DNA from: Phycisphaerae bacterium
GTDB taxonomy: Bacteria; Planctomycetota; Phycisphaerae; JAAYCJ01
DNA length: 15,640 nucleotides
Assembly: GCA_012514125.1 (NCBI GenBank)
Contig: JAAZAW010000339.1
Span: forward strand, 1-15,640
Reading direction: 5' to 3'
Both the position numbers and the translations under genes were made by a program. Below, piece by piece: positions 1 to 7,528 of this stretch. Under the pieces are notes generated by a model. It was not told where the DNA came from. It was given only the letters and a program-made list of their open reading frames with translations, and made no database searches. How positions within the stretch are numbered: the first letter of the stretch is position 1; each line of letters starts with the position of its first letter.

Positions 1-790
1 CATAAATCAAAGCGTGAACCAGCGCATCAAAATCGGTCCGGTCAACATTCGCCAGATAGCCCATAAAACCACCCGCAAAACTGTCGCCCGCCCCTGTCGG
101 ATCGACCACCCGCTGAGTGGGATACGCCGGCAGCAAAAATACCCTATCGTCATGATAAAGCATCGCGCCGTGTTCACCTTTTTTAATCACGACCAATTTC
201 GGCCCCATCTTGCTAACCGCTATCGCCGCGGTCAGAAGATTATTTTCCCCCGTAAGCTGACGGGCTTCACTGTCGTTCAGAACGATCCCGTTGACTCGCT
301 CAAGTACTTTTTTCAAACCCGACAGATAATTTCCAATATAGAGGTCCATCGTATCACAAACAATGAATTTCGGATTTGAAAGCTGGTTGATCAGATCAAC
401 TTGAAGCTCCGGATGACTGTTCGCTAAAAATACATATTTGCTGTCGGCAAATTCCTGCGGAATCCTTGGCCCACGTTCCGCCAGAATGTTCAACGCCACA
501 TCGATCGTTGTCCGGTTGTTCATGTCCCGGCTATATCGGCCATGCCACCGGAATGTCTTACTCCCCTGTCGAACCTCCAACCCTTTGATATCGACGTTAT
601 GTTTCATCAAAAGTTGCGTATGCTCCATCGGAAAATCTTCACCGACCGCTCCGACCAGGCGCACCGGATTTAAAATGGACCCCGCCAGCGAAAAATAAGT
701 CGCCGAACCGCCCAATTGATTGACCATTTTCTCGGTTTCAGTCTCCACAGTATCCAGCGCAATCGATCCGGTCACAAGTAAGCTCGACAT
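1..790 (-). CDS. PfkB-family carbohydrate/nucleoside kinase, 3' end cut by window edge
   Basis: This is a cytoplasmic ATP-dependent kinase of the ribokinase/PfkB fold, which phosphorylates a sugar or nucleoside. Reading the minus strand from the ATG at 790 gives MSSLLVTGSIALDTVETETE..., open for 263 codons to the window edge. Near residues 28-31 is GGSATYF, the position of the PfkB N-terminal substrate motif (usually GGxxxN). Near residue 230 is VDPTGAGDSFAGGFMGYL, the C-terminal PfkB signature. Its GAGD Asp (about residue 236) is the family's catalytic base and anion-hole segment. A GGAGA ribosome site lies 5-10 bases before the ATG. Roughly 40-60 C-terminal residues are probably missing. 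The substrate cannot be read from the sequence; adenosine-kinase-like and ribokinase-like are both possible. It reads in the same direction as the stress block upstream but is separated from it by a terminator, so it is probably its own unit. Confidence 0.93.
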   Translation of the reverse strand, partial: MSSLLVTGSIALDTVETETEKMVNQLGGSATYFSLAGSILNPVRLVGAVGEDFPMEHTQLLMKHNVDIKGLEVRQGSKTFRWHGRYSRDMNNRTTIDVALNILAERGPRIPQEFADSKYVFLANSHPELQVDLINQLSNPKFIVCDTMDLYIGNYLSGLKKVLERVNGIVLNDSEARQLTGENNLLTAAIAVSKMGPKLVVIKKGEHGAMLYHDDRVFLLPAYPTQRVVDPTGAGDSFAGGFMGYLANVDRTDFDALVHALIY

Positions 791-935
791 TGATATACTC
801 TCCATAATAGATTTAAAGTTTCTGTCAATTGGCCTGCTTTACAAGGCACAATTTTAATTATAGGCATCGAATAAAGATTAGTTTATCAGTTTCACAGCAT
901 GAAATCCATCATCACTTGCCGACTTTTCCGACTTT

Positions 936-986
936 AAAAACACGTCGGAGAACGTGCAAACCCTTGCAGGCCGACGTTCCCCGACG
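936..986 (-). terminator. Intrinsic terminator with nested hairpin after the two-CBS gene
   Basis: Arms 943-954 (CGTCGGAGAACG) and 975-986 (CGTTCCCCGACG) pair over 12 positions with one A/C opposition on the plus strand, which is a G-U pair in the minus-strand RNA. The loop holds a second 5-bp hairpin, TGCAA (955-959) with TTGCA (964-968). On the minus strand the stem is followed by TGTTTTTAAA. It lies 36 bases past the stop of the two-CBS gene and about 150 bases before the kinase start, which fits a terminator separating them. Nothing else was recognised in 791-1021. Confidence 0.7.
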
Positions 987-1021
987 CTGTGGCGATGGTA
1001 AATGTGGCGTGCTATTTCTTA

Positions 1022-1453
1022 TTATCGACTGACGTGTGAAGGCTCGGAAACCTGTCGAACACATTCACCGACCAGACAGTCTTCACCGACGTGAACCGCC
1101 AGGTCGCCCAGCGAAACAATTCCCACCGGCTGACGGTTCCGATCCAACACAATCAATCGTCGAACCTGATTTTCTTCCATAATTTGAATCGCTTCCTCAA
1201 TATCCTGATCCTCAAGACAATGGATAACCGCGGAAGTCATAACATCATGGACGCGAGTGGACCTTGGGTCCTGACCGGCGGCGAGGGCTCGAACGACAAT
1301 GTCACGATCCGTAACAACCCCCACGAGATTATCGCCTTCAAAAACAGGCAGCATTCCAATATCAAAAACCTTCATTTTTTCCGCAGCCTGCACCAAGGTA
1401 CTTTCTGTTTCAATCGCTTCCATGCCGTGTGTCATTATGTCTTTGATTTGCAT
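1022..1453 (-). CDS. Two-CBS-domain protein
   Basis: This is a 143-residue protein made almost only of two CBS domains (a Bateman module), which usually bind adenosine nucleotides as sensors. The first copy spans about residues 5-60 (IMTHGMEAIETESTLVQAAE, then GMLPVFEGDNLVGVVTDRDIV). The second spans about 68-125 (DVMTSAVIHCLEDQDIEEAI, then VRRLIVLDRNRQPVGIVSLGDL). The G-V/I-V-(T/S)-x-x-D-(I/L) strand-loop at the end of each copy is the typical CBS nucleotide-contact region. The start is the ATG at 1453, with AGGAGAT just upstream. It begins 31 bases after the stop of the site-2 protease gene, so the two are probably co-transcribed. That protease carries its own CBS pair, so both products may answer to the same nucleotide signal. 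No enzyme domain is attached. Confidence 0.92.
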   Translation of the reverse strand: MQIKDIMTHGMEAIETESTLVQAAEKMKVFDIGMLPVFEGDNLVGVVTDRDIVVRALAAGQDPRSTRVHDVMTSAVIHCLEDQDIEEAIQIMEENQVRRLIVLDRNRQPVGIVSLGDLAVHVGEDCLVGECVRQVSEPSHVSR

Positions 1454-1484
1454 AACCTATCTCCTATCAAATAACCCTTTTTCC

Positions 1485-2657
1485 TTATAATTGCTGATCC
1501 ATATCCTTCGATACAGTCACAACACCCCGATCCCCCTCAAGGTCAAGCTTAACCGCAAGAAATTGAAGCATGTCCTTAAGCGTCACCACACCGAGCAATC
1601 GATCATCCTCCACCACCATCAACCGACTCTGCTGAGATCGATTCATCTGGGCCAGAACGTCAACAGAATCGGTATGCGGACGTACCGCATTATCAGGGGC
1701 ACATTGCCGGACAATCTGCTCGACGGTTCGATAAGGCCAATCTTCACGAGGCACCTGCTGAATCTGCTGCGTATTGATACACCCGACAATATGGGAATTT
1801 TCAACCACCGGGAAAAACTTATAATGATATTTATAAAAATATTCGTCCACCACCCGCTCCACCGAAAGCGACGGCGGTACCGTCACCACGTCTGTGCTCA
1901 TGAATCGTTCTACAGATTCACCCTGCAGCGCACGCCGGATAACCAACTGACGATATGACACACTCGATGCGTTCCGCAGGAACATTCCAATGAGTACCCA
2001 CCAGAACCCTCCAACCAGATTTGCGATCAGGATGTTCATGATCCCAAGAATAATCAGTCCCATACCGAACGCTGAACCGATCTGCGACGAAACGCGCGTC
2101 GCCCATCGAATATTATTTTTCCATTTCCACAACCCCGACCGCAGCACCCGTCCACCGTCCAGAGGAAACGCGGGCAGCATGTTAAACACCGCCAACGCCA
2201 CGTTGATCCACGCCAGATATCCCGCCACCGCGTTGACCTTGACCGACCAGTCGGCCATTACCCCTAAACGATAAATACTATAAAATAATAGAGAGATCAC
2301 CAGACTCGCGATAGGCCCCGCAATCGCCATCATGAATTCCACCTTCGGACTCGCCGGCTCATCCTCCATCTCCGCAATACCGCCAAAAATAAACAGGGTA
2401 ATCCCCTTCATCGGAAGCCCATATCTCCGAGCCACCAGCGAATGCGACATCTCGTGAAAAATAATGGACAAAAACAGTCCTATCGCACCAAACCCGCCCA
2501 TCCACCAATACGAACTGCGGGAAAGGTCCTTGTAATAATAAGGAAAAAGCCCTTCCGCCAGCGACCATGTGATCAGAACCGCCAGGATAATCCAGCTTAA
2601 ATCGATCTTGACCTCAAAGCCGAATAATCGAAACAACTTGATCGATTGCCCAAACAT
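1485..2657 (-). CDS. Site-2 protease (M50 family) with C-terminal CBS pair
   Basis: This is a predicted intramembrane zinc metalloprotease of 390 residues. HEMSH (residues 68-72) in a hydrophobic segment is the M50 HExxH zinc motif. NMLPAFPLDGGR (159-170) supplies the conserved Asp that is the third zinc ligand. Hydrophobic stretches near 20-35, 55-75, 108-128, 145-163 and 190-225 are consistent with the multi-pass S2P core. Residues about 245-375 form two CBS repeats (MSTDVVTVPPSLSVERVVDE...; then DSVDVLAQMNRSQQSRLMVVEDDRLLGVVTLKDML). This is the group of S2P enzymes thought to be gated by nucleotide binding to the CBS pair. The ATG at 2657 follows GAGGGGGC. The gene starts 52 bases after the LigD-like gene and is followed by a stand-alone CBS protein. 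The substrate is unknown; release of a membrane-bound regulator is the usual role. Confidence 0.94.
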   Translation of the reverse strand: MFGQSIKLFRLFGFEVKIDLSWIILAVLITWSLAEGLFPYYYKDLSRSSYWWMGGFGAIGLFLSIIFHEMSHSLVARRYGLPMKGITLFIFGGIAEMEDEPASPKVEFMMAIAGPIASLVISLLFYSIYRLGVMADWSVKVNAVAGYLAWINVALAVFNMLPAFPLDGGRVLRSGLWKWKNNIRWATRVSSQIGSAFGMGLIILGIMNILIANLVGGFWWVLIGMFLRNASSVSYRQLVIRRALQGESVERFMSTDVVTVPPSLSVERVVDEYFYKYHYKFFPVVENSHIVGCINTQQIQQVPREDWPYRTVEQIVRQCAPDNAVRPHTDSVDVLAQMNRSQQSRLMVVEDDRLLGVVTLKDMLQFLAVKLDLEGDRGVVTVSKDMDQQL

Positions 2658-2709
2658 TTTGCCCCCTCTTCTTCTACTTTCTCGACTTATTGTTTCTCCA
2701 ACTCCCAGG

Positions 2710-3630
2710 CTATCGGGTATGCGCCAATATTCCCCCTATACTTTGCTTCGGCTCTCGCAACGACCGGGCGCGACGAACCATTCCCGACCACGGATCGCTC
2801 CTGGGATCAAGCCAATAGGATACATTTTTCATCCCGTACAGTTTCGGATTAAAACTCGGATCGTCCAGTTCCCTCCAGAAAACAGGTCGGGCGACCGGAG
2901 CGCCCGGAACCGCCCGCACACTGTAAGGCGCAATCATCATCTGGCCGTAGGCATTTCGACTTGTATCGATAAAAACCCTCTCGCCTCTTAATTCTCTTTG
3001 AGGTTCAATCGTGACCAGATCGGGGTTTTCACTGGCAATAACCCTGACGACATCATTGGCGAACTCATTAACCGAATCGAAAGCTTCGCTACAGTCGAGA
3101 GGAACCACCACATAAAGCCCGTGTGTCCCTGTACTCATTGCATATACCGACAGATTGAACTGTTCCAAAAAATCACGTAACTCACGGGCCGCCGAAACCA
3201 GCAGATCAAATCGATCCCCGGGCGGTTCCAGATCGAAAATCAATCGGTCGGGGTGATTCGGCAGATCGATTCGGCTCAACCACGGATAAAAGGTAATGCT
3301 TCCCTGATCCACCAGCCAAATGAGTGTGGCAGGTTCGTCGCAGACACATTCAACGACCGTCTGCCGGCCCAGGGGAACACTTACTCGCATAATCCATTCA
3401 GGAAAATCATCCGTAATCTCCTTTTGCCATATCGAAGGATAATCCAGACCGTCGGGAAAAAATTCCAGAACTAAAGGCCGATCCTGCAGATGCGGAAGGA
3501 TCATGGAAGCCAGACGGCGATAATAGTCCACCACATCGCCGCGAGTAATTCCATCGTCCGGAAAAACAATTTTTCTGGAGTTCATCAACTCAACGACCCT
3601 ACCGGCAACATATACTCGCTTTTTCCCCAT
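2710..3630 (-). CDS. Stand-alone LigD-type polymerase/primase domain protein
   Basis: This 306-residue protein matches the polymerase (archaeo-eukaryotic primase-like) domain of bacterial LigD, used in non-homologous end joining, with no ligase or phosphoesterase domain. Recognisable blocks: SRKIVFPDDGITRGDVVDYY (18-37), HLQDRPLVLEFFPDGLDYPS (47-66), WLSRIDLPNHPDRLIFDLEP (117-136), STGTHGLYVVVPLD (166-179), VFIDTSRNAYGQMMIAPYSV (219-238). The usual metal motif D-x-D is D-L-E here (D133, E135), and the usual GLH at 171-173 is GLY. D222 in FIDTSRN fits the third acidic residue. The ATG at 3630 has AGGAGGCGGGA directly upstream. No Ku or ligase gene is in the window. It may be a DNA-repair polymerase or primase, or a diverged version with altered activity; the family call is secure, the activity is not. 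Confidence 0.88.
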   Translation of the reverse strand: MGKKRVYVAGRVVELMNSRKIVFPDDGITRGDVVDYYRRLASMILPHLQDRPLVLEFFPDGLDYPSIWQKEITDDFPEWIMRVSVPLGRQTVVECVCDEPATLIWLVDQGSITFYPWLSRIDLPNHPDRLIFDLEPPGDRFDLLVSAARELRDFLEQFNLSVYAMSTGTHGLYVVVPLDCSEAFDSVNEFANDVVRVIASENPDLVTIEPQRELRGERVFIDTSRNAYGQMMIAPYSVRAVPGAPVARPVFWRELDDPSFNPKLYGMKNVSYWLDPRSDPWSGMVRRARSLREPKQSIGGILAHTR

Positions 3631-3773
3631 TCCCGCCTCCTGTATTCCAGGGCGGATTTTCTCGAAATCCCCGTTATCTTCCGTTTCAAAGAATCAACGA
3701 ATTGACTGAAAATCCTTATTAACTGAAATATGTATAACAGACGATCACCGATACCTTACCTGATCATTTTTTC

Positions 3774-4520
3774 TCACTTCCAATACGATCGTCGTTTGTA
3801 ATATTCATAAAGCCTTTCTTCATAATCCCGGTTGATCGTATTTAAATTTTCATATTCCGGACTGCTTCGGATACTTTCGCGAGTCAGGTCCACAAATACT
3901 TTCTGGAGGTCCCAGTCCACTCCCTGAATCCATTGCGGAGAGATCAAAACCTCCTTGCCCATCCACCAGTTTCGAGTATCCACAACGGCATATCGAATGT
4001 CCCACGTCTCATCATCGATGATAAAATCCTCAATATGCCCGATCTCGCCGTCGCTGGCCTGGATATGATACCCCGTCACCTCACGCGCACTGCGAAGGCG
4101 CGTTGGACTTTCCTGTTCAACCGCCACCGCTTCGGTCGTTTCCTGTTCCACATCGGTCAAAATCGGCGCCGCCCCGGGCATGATCGGACCGCCCCCAACC
4201 CAGTACGCCGGCCAACCATAATAAGTATGAAGTTCACGTTCCTTTGTTCGGGAAATCGGCTTTTCAAGATCAACATCCGGACTATCCTGCACCTGACGCC
4301 GTGTCAATGAAACCGGAAAAACCTCGTTCTCCGGATCGACCTTTTCAAATGCCGACGGCGAAAGAAGAACCCTGCGATTAAAAAGCCAGTTACCCGTCTC
4401 CACTACGACATAACGAACCGACCAACTCTCATCGTCGAAATACACATCGTAAATTTCACCGATATCACCATCCGAAGCACGAATCGTATAACCTCTTAAA
4501 TCTCGAGCACTCTGTAACAT
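3774..4520 (-). CDS. Double PRC-barrel domain protein
   Basis: This 248-residue soluble protein contains two PRC-barrel domains. Copy one is about residues 1-85 (LQSARDLRGYTIRASDGDIG, then DVYFDDESWSVRYVVVETGNW). Copy two is about 140-225 (LRSAREVTGYHIQASDGEIG, then DFIIDDETWDIRYAVVDTRNW). The repeated pattern G-Y-x-I-x-A-S-D-G-(D/E)-I-G followed by DD-E-x-W-x-(V/I)-RY-(V/A)-V-V-(E/D)-T shows internal duplication. The linker (about 95-140) is rich in Gly, Pro and Glu. PRC-barrels occur in RNA processing, photosynthetic and stress contexts, and two-copy versions of this kind are common in uncharacterised bacterial proteins. The start is the ATG at 4520. It lies 121 bases after the YbaK-like gene and 143 before the LigD-like gene. 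The biochemical role is unknown; there is no signal peptide or membrane segment. Confidence 0.9.
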   Translation of the reverse strand: MLQSARDLRGYTIRASDGDIGEIYDVYFDDESWSVRYVVVETGNWLFNRRVLLSPSAFEKVDPENEVFPVSLTRRQVQDSPDVDLEKPISRTKERELHTYYGWPAYWVGGGPIMPGAAPILTDVEQETTEAVAVEQESPTRLRSAREVTGYHIQASDGEIGHIEDFIIDDETWDIRYAVVDTRNWWMGKEVLISPQWIQGVDWDLQKVFVDLTRESIRSSPEYENLNTINRDYEERLYEYYKRRSYWK

Positions 4521-4552
4521 GGTCCTAACCCTCCCACTTTTATAGGTCCTGG

Positions 4553-4589
4553 CTTAATTCGGTGAATAATTCATCCCTGCCGAATCAAG
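4553..4589. other. Nested inverted repeat between ybaK-like and PRC-barrel genes
   Basis: CTTAATTCGG (4553-4562) and CCGAATCAAG (4580-4589) are complementary at nine of ten positions. The interval starts with the 11-base palindrome TGAATAATTCA (4563-4573). There is no T-run on the exit side for either strand, so it is not a convincing intrinsic terminator. It lies about 35-70 bases upstream of the PRC-barrel start, where an operator or an RNA structure in the leader is possible. Confidence 0.4.
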
Positions 4590-4641
4590 TTACTCGACAC
4601 ACTCCTGATTTCTTTTCTAAAAACAACGTTCCGGTAAATTT

Positions 4642-5133
4642 CTAAAGAAACCATTCTTTCCCCATTTCGCCTTTGACGGAAATCTCGACAATCTCCGGCT
4701 CCACAAGCCGTTCATAGTCGGAATAATTCATCCGGATCAATTCCGTATGCAAACCGGCGTTAAAAATAATTTCGACTTCTTCCGCAAGCGAATCCGCCAC
4801 ATAAGTCTGAAGGCCGTAAAGATTTCCAAACGGCGGCATGGCACCAATTTCACATTCCGGAAACAGGTCCTTAAATTCCTGCTCGCTCGCAAGTTCCACA
4901 CGCCGGGCGCCCAATGCCTCCTCAAGAAGATCAAAATCGATTTTGTATGACCCGGGCAGGACCACCATGGCCATTTGACCGTCAATCTTGACCATCACCG
5001 TCTTGGCTAATTCTTTTCCCGGAACATGGGCAGTGGCAGCAATCTCCTGGGCGGTAAATGCGGGTGAATGGGTAATCGTAACGTAGTGAACTCCGCTGTT
5101 ATCAAGAAATTCTTTCAACCGTTTAGCCGGCAT
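4642..5133 (-). CDS. YbaK/ProX-type aminoacyl-tRNA deacylase-like protein
   Basis: This 163-residue protein has the YbaK/prolyl-tRNA synthetase-associated (INS-like) fold, which hydrolyses mischarged aminoacyl-tRNAs in trans. The N-terminal part is AKRLKEFLDNSGVHYVTITH. AKTVMVKIDGQMAMVVLPGS carries the conserved Lys region. GAMPPFGNLYGLQTYVADSL is the characteristic GxxPPFG segment, and the C-terminal INFNAG-like part reads FNAGLHTELIRMNYSDYERL. A TTG seven codons upstream (5154) is also in frame. I prefer the ATG at 5133 because the strong ribosome site AAGGGGG lies about seven bases before it, inside the longer frame. It is the first gene of the minus-strand block. The specificity (Cys, Ala or other) cannot be read from the sequence. 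Confidence 0.9.
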   Translation of the reverse strand: MPAKRLKEFLDNSGVHYVTITHSPAFTAQEIAATAHVPGKELAKTVMVKIDGQMAMVVLPGSYKIDFDLLEEALGARRVELASEQEFKDLFPECEIGAMPPFGNLYGLQTYVADSLAEEVEIIFNAGLHTELIRMNYSDYERLVEPEIVEISVKGEMGKEWFL

Positions 5134-5530
5134 ACTACACCCCCTTCTCTTCAAAAATCCATCTTTCTCCCCATTGAGGCCTCTGTCATTATCGCACTTT
5201 TCCGATTTTAATCAATAGAGAGAATTCACCAGTGTTTCAAATCATCATCCTCTATCCTTGTTTAATTATATCCTTTTGAAATGCTAATTGTTTTGGCCTC
5301 TCCAAATTCCATGGGCAATACACGGCGTTTTTTTCAATAAAAGACGCTTTTTATCAAAATTAGCCATTAAATCTCCGAAAAATAGCAAAAATTTAACGAC
5401 TTAAATGGATTTTTTCAGATTTAGAACTATAATTCCATAAATTTTTCGGACATGCCCTCTAACTTCCGACGATCTCATCTTCTGGTCAGGCAGAAACATA
5501 CACATAACCCCAGATACAGGACGGTACAAA
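5134..5530. promoter_or_regulatory. Divergent intergenic region with a candidate promoter for the C39-like gene
   Basis: This is a 397-base AT-rich gap between divergently transcribed genes. A perfect -10 box TATAAT lies at 5428-5433, with only a weak -35 (TGGATT, 5406-5411, 16-bp spacing). It would start a plus-strand transcript near 5440 with a leader of about 90 bases. A short inverted repeat, TCGGA (5446-5450) with TCCGA (5464-5468), lies in that leader. A weak terminator-like element, GCGT (5325-5328) / ACGC (5344-5347) followed by T5, is also present, but no plus-strand gene ends before it. I saw no coding sequence here. Confidence 0.4.
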
Positions 5531-6403
5531 ATGAAAAGAACTTTTTTAGTTGTGGTACTCTTGGTTTGCGCCCTCTCTCCGGTTGTGCGAAGTGAGAAAA
5601 ATTCCAAATCCGACATAGATCGCAAGTCGATCCTGTGTCGCTCCATGCCGGACTATTGCCAACTCGATTCCCGGCTTCCCAAACGCGGCACGCAGTACTG
5701 CGGACCGACGGCAGTCTCCAATGCGCTGGTCTGGCTGGCGATGAATGGACACCCCGATCTGGTGCCCTTTGAAAAAAATGATTCTGAACTCGCCCAATTT
5801 AACGTCATTCAGAAATTAGGCTCGGATGAATACATGAAAACCGCCCGATATGCCGGCACCGATCCGCTGGATGTGCTCACGGGGCTTGACAAATATATCC
5901 GCGACCAGGGTTTTGAACCCATCATCGAATGGCAGGGATATCGCGAAGGTGGCCGATATGCCCTGGCCGAAGTCCCGCAACTGACATGGATTGCCGACAA
6001 GTTCATCGACGGCGACTTCAACGTCATCCTGGAAGTCGGTTGGTATAACTTTTGCGATGGCTGCAAATCCTATAAGCGAAAGGGAGGCCATTACGTCACC
6101 CTCGCAGGACTGGACCTGACGAGTGAAAATCCAATAATGGTTATCCATAACCCCAGCGTCGGCGGCGGTAAAGAGCCTCTGCCCCAGACCTGCAAACTTC
6201 AGCGAATCACTTACGGCGATTTTGCCCCATGGGGAAACTATCGAAAAAGGCCCGCTGCAGGCTACTGGACTATGGATGGAATAACCATGCCCGACAATGC
6301 CCAGATAGCCATTCTGGAAGGAGCTGTTAAATTTTCTGTTGCCGATAAAAAAATAGTCAAAACAAAATCCAACAACTATCAATATCTGCTGGCGGAATTT
6401 TAA
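5531..6403 (+). CDS. Exported C39-like (papain-fold) cysteine-peptidase-like protein
   Basis: This 290-residue protein starts with a signal peptide (MKRTFLVVVLLVCALSPVVRS, cleavage around residue 21). It then has a papain-like fold signature of the C39-like type. TQYCGPTAVSNALVWLAM (54-71) gives Gln55 as a possible oxyanion residue and Cys57 as a possible nucleophile. GGHYVTLAGLDL (185-196) gives His187, and MVIHNPSV (203-210) gives Asn207 as a likely third residue. This C-H-N arrangement suggests an active peptidase or transglutaminase-like enzyme outside the cytoplasm. Extra cysteines (36, 43, 175, 178, 221) may form disulfides. The start is the ATG at 5531; the ribosome site (AGGACGG) is modest. 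It has no ABC transporter or bacteriocin neighbour, so it is not an obvious leader-peptide processor. It stands alone in its transcription direction. Substrate unknown. Confidence 0.8.
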   Translation: MKRTFLVVVLLVCALSPVVRSEKNSKSDIDRKSILCRSMPDYCQLDSRLPKRGTQYCGPTAVSNALVWLAMNGHPDLVPFEKNDSELAQFNVIQKLGSDEYMKTARYAGTDPLDVLTGLDKYIRDQGFEPIIEWQGYREGGRYALAEVPQLTWIADKFIDGDFNVILEVGWYNFCDGCKSYKRKGGHYVTLAGLDLTSENPIMVIHNPSVGGGKEPLPQTCKLQRITYGDFAPWGNYRKRPAAGYWTMDGITMPDNAQIAILEGAVKFSVADKKIVKTKSNNYQYLLAEF

Positions 6404-6792
6404 AGAATATAAAACCAACAATATGAAATCAAAAGCGATAATGACAACCATTGATCGCCAAAAGTGCTTCGTAATATTACTATACAAAGGAAATTATATC
6501 AGCCTTGGTTATAGTTAATAACATACAAAACATCTGAAGATAATACTTTTTTTCTGATCTTTCGCCGGTGAGTGATCTATCACCCTGGTCCTCCACTTGA
6601 TTGGAATGGACGACACCGGAAAAGTTTGTTTGGAAAAAATGATTATTAAATTCAGAACGCTTTATGCTTGAAAAACCACATGAGATTGAACACAATTTTA
6701 TTTTAACCGGTTGATTTTCATCGCCGGACTCTATAAAAGTTTTACGACGTCCTGAAAATCTGTTGATATCTAGAAACCGGTTCGGTGAAAAA
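6404..6792. other. AT-rich intergenic region
   Basis: These 389 bases contain no gene I can support. A possible promoter for the zincin gene is TTGATT (6711-6716) with TATAAA (6732-6737), but the 15-bp spacing is short. A small hairpin, GGTGA...TCACC, occurs around 6566-6583. Minus-strand open frames here lack a ribosome site and any recognisable protein feature. Confidence 0.35.
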
Positions 6793-7344
6793 ATGGAGAT
6801 TATCAATCATACGGAACTCGATACGGATCGAATCGAAGCCATGTTTCTTCGTGCGACCAGTCACTGGACCGCCCAAACCCTGAAGGTTACGGTGCGATAT
6901 TCCCGCGGAGCGGTTTACTCCGGAACGTTCGCATCGAATCCGTCCCGGATTTACATTAACATCGGCAGGAAAAATCGTTATCCCCTTAAAATAGAAACCG
7001 GCATCGCGCGAGCCAAGACAATCGGCCCGTCGTGGTGGAAACCGAGCTATCACATCAAAGCGGAAAACGCCTATCAACTGGCCTTGTTTGTTTTTCTTCA
7101 CGAGATGTATCATTACCTGATTTATCGATCTCGCCGAAACGGCCATCGGAAAGAAGCGATGTGCGATCGATTTGCGGTGCGATATCTCAATCAGCACTGT
7201 CGGTTGACGGTTTATGATTCCGAAAATCGCCCGGTTCCCAAATCGGCTTGGCTGTTTCAGGACCTTGATGATTTTGTCCGTACGCCCAGAACGGAACTGA
7301 CCCCGACGCGGGCAGCAAGCCGTCCCCCCAAACGCCCAAAATAG
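6793..7344 (+). CDS. Small HExxH zinc-metalloprotease-like (zincin) protein
   Basis: This is a 183-residue protein with a zincin core. FVFLHEMYHYLIYR (99-112) holds the HExxH motif HEMYH (103-107). RKEAMCDRFAVRYL (119-132) supplies E121 as the likely third zinc ligand, in an E-A-x-x-x-x-F-A setting similar to ImmA/IrrE-type gluzincins. The N-terminal half has beta-rich segments (LKVTVRYSRGAVYSGTF, SRIYINIGRKNRYP). The C-terminus is a basic, Pro-rich tail (TPTRAASRPPKRPK), probably disordered. There is no signal peptide, so it should be cytoplasmic. A TTG at 6763 is in frame, but the ATG at 6793 is the more natural start; neither has a good ribosome site. It does not sit beside an HTH repressor as ImmA would. 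A toxin-like, maintenance or phage-derived role is possible; I do not recognise a named family. Confidence 0.72.
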   Translation: MEIINHTELDTDRIEAMFLRATSHWTAQTLKVTVRYSRGAVYSGTFASNPSRIYINIGRKNRYPLKIETGIARAKTIGPSWWKPSYHIKAENAYQLALFVFLHEMYHYLIYRSRRNGHRKEAMCDRFAVRYLNQHCRLTVYDSENRPVPKSAWLFQDLDDFVRTPRTELTPTRAASRPPKRPK

Positions 7345-7399
7345 TTTCCGTCCCGGACACGAAGTTTTTTGTAATCTATTCTTATCGTCAAATTGCAAA

Positions 7400-7432
7400 A
7401 AAAAGTCCCCACATCGGTTGAGGGGACTTTTT
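7400..7432. terminator. Bidirectional intrinsic terminator
   Basis: AAAAAGTCCCC (7400-7410) and GGGGACTTTTT (7422-7432) form a perfect 11-bp stem with an 11-base loop. A-runs on one side and T-runs on the other make it work in both directions. It lies between the zincin gene (plus) and the convergent Gfo/Idh/MocA gene (minus), as expected for a shared terminator. Confidence 0.9.
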
Positions 7433-7528
7433 CTGAATCTTCAATTTTTTTACCGGCGTCGATCCGCTTAAAACCATCGGGAATAGAGCGTCTAAATTCA
7501 CCGTTTGTTTCAACAACACATCCGGATT

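Noticed and set aside
14..698. Plus-strand open frames opposite the PfkB kinase
   Set aside because: The minus strand encodes a continuous protein with the GAGD kinase signature; the plus-strand frames have no ribosome site or recognisable domain.
804..828. TTGACA and TATTAT on the minus strand before the kinase as a promoter
   Set aside because: The spacing is only 13 bp, too short for a sigma-70 promoter.
5134..5154. TTG start giving a seven-residue longer YbaK-like protein
   Set aside because: The ATG at 5133 has a strong ribosome site at the right distance, which lies inside the extra codons.
5325..5352. Intrinsic terminator in the divergent region
   Set aside because: The stem is short and interrupted and no plus-strand gene ends before it, so it was mentioned only as weak structure.
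6480..7398. Two minus-strand open frames over 6480-6806 and 6742-7398
   Set aside because: They oppose the zincin gene and intergenic DNA; composition is unlike protein and there is no ribosome site, while the plus strand shows the HExxH protein.
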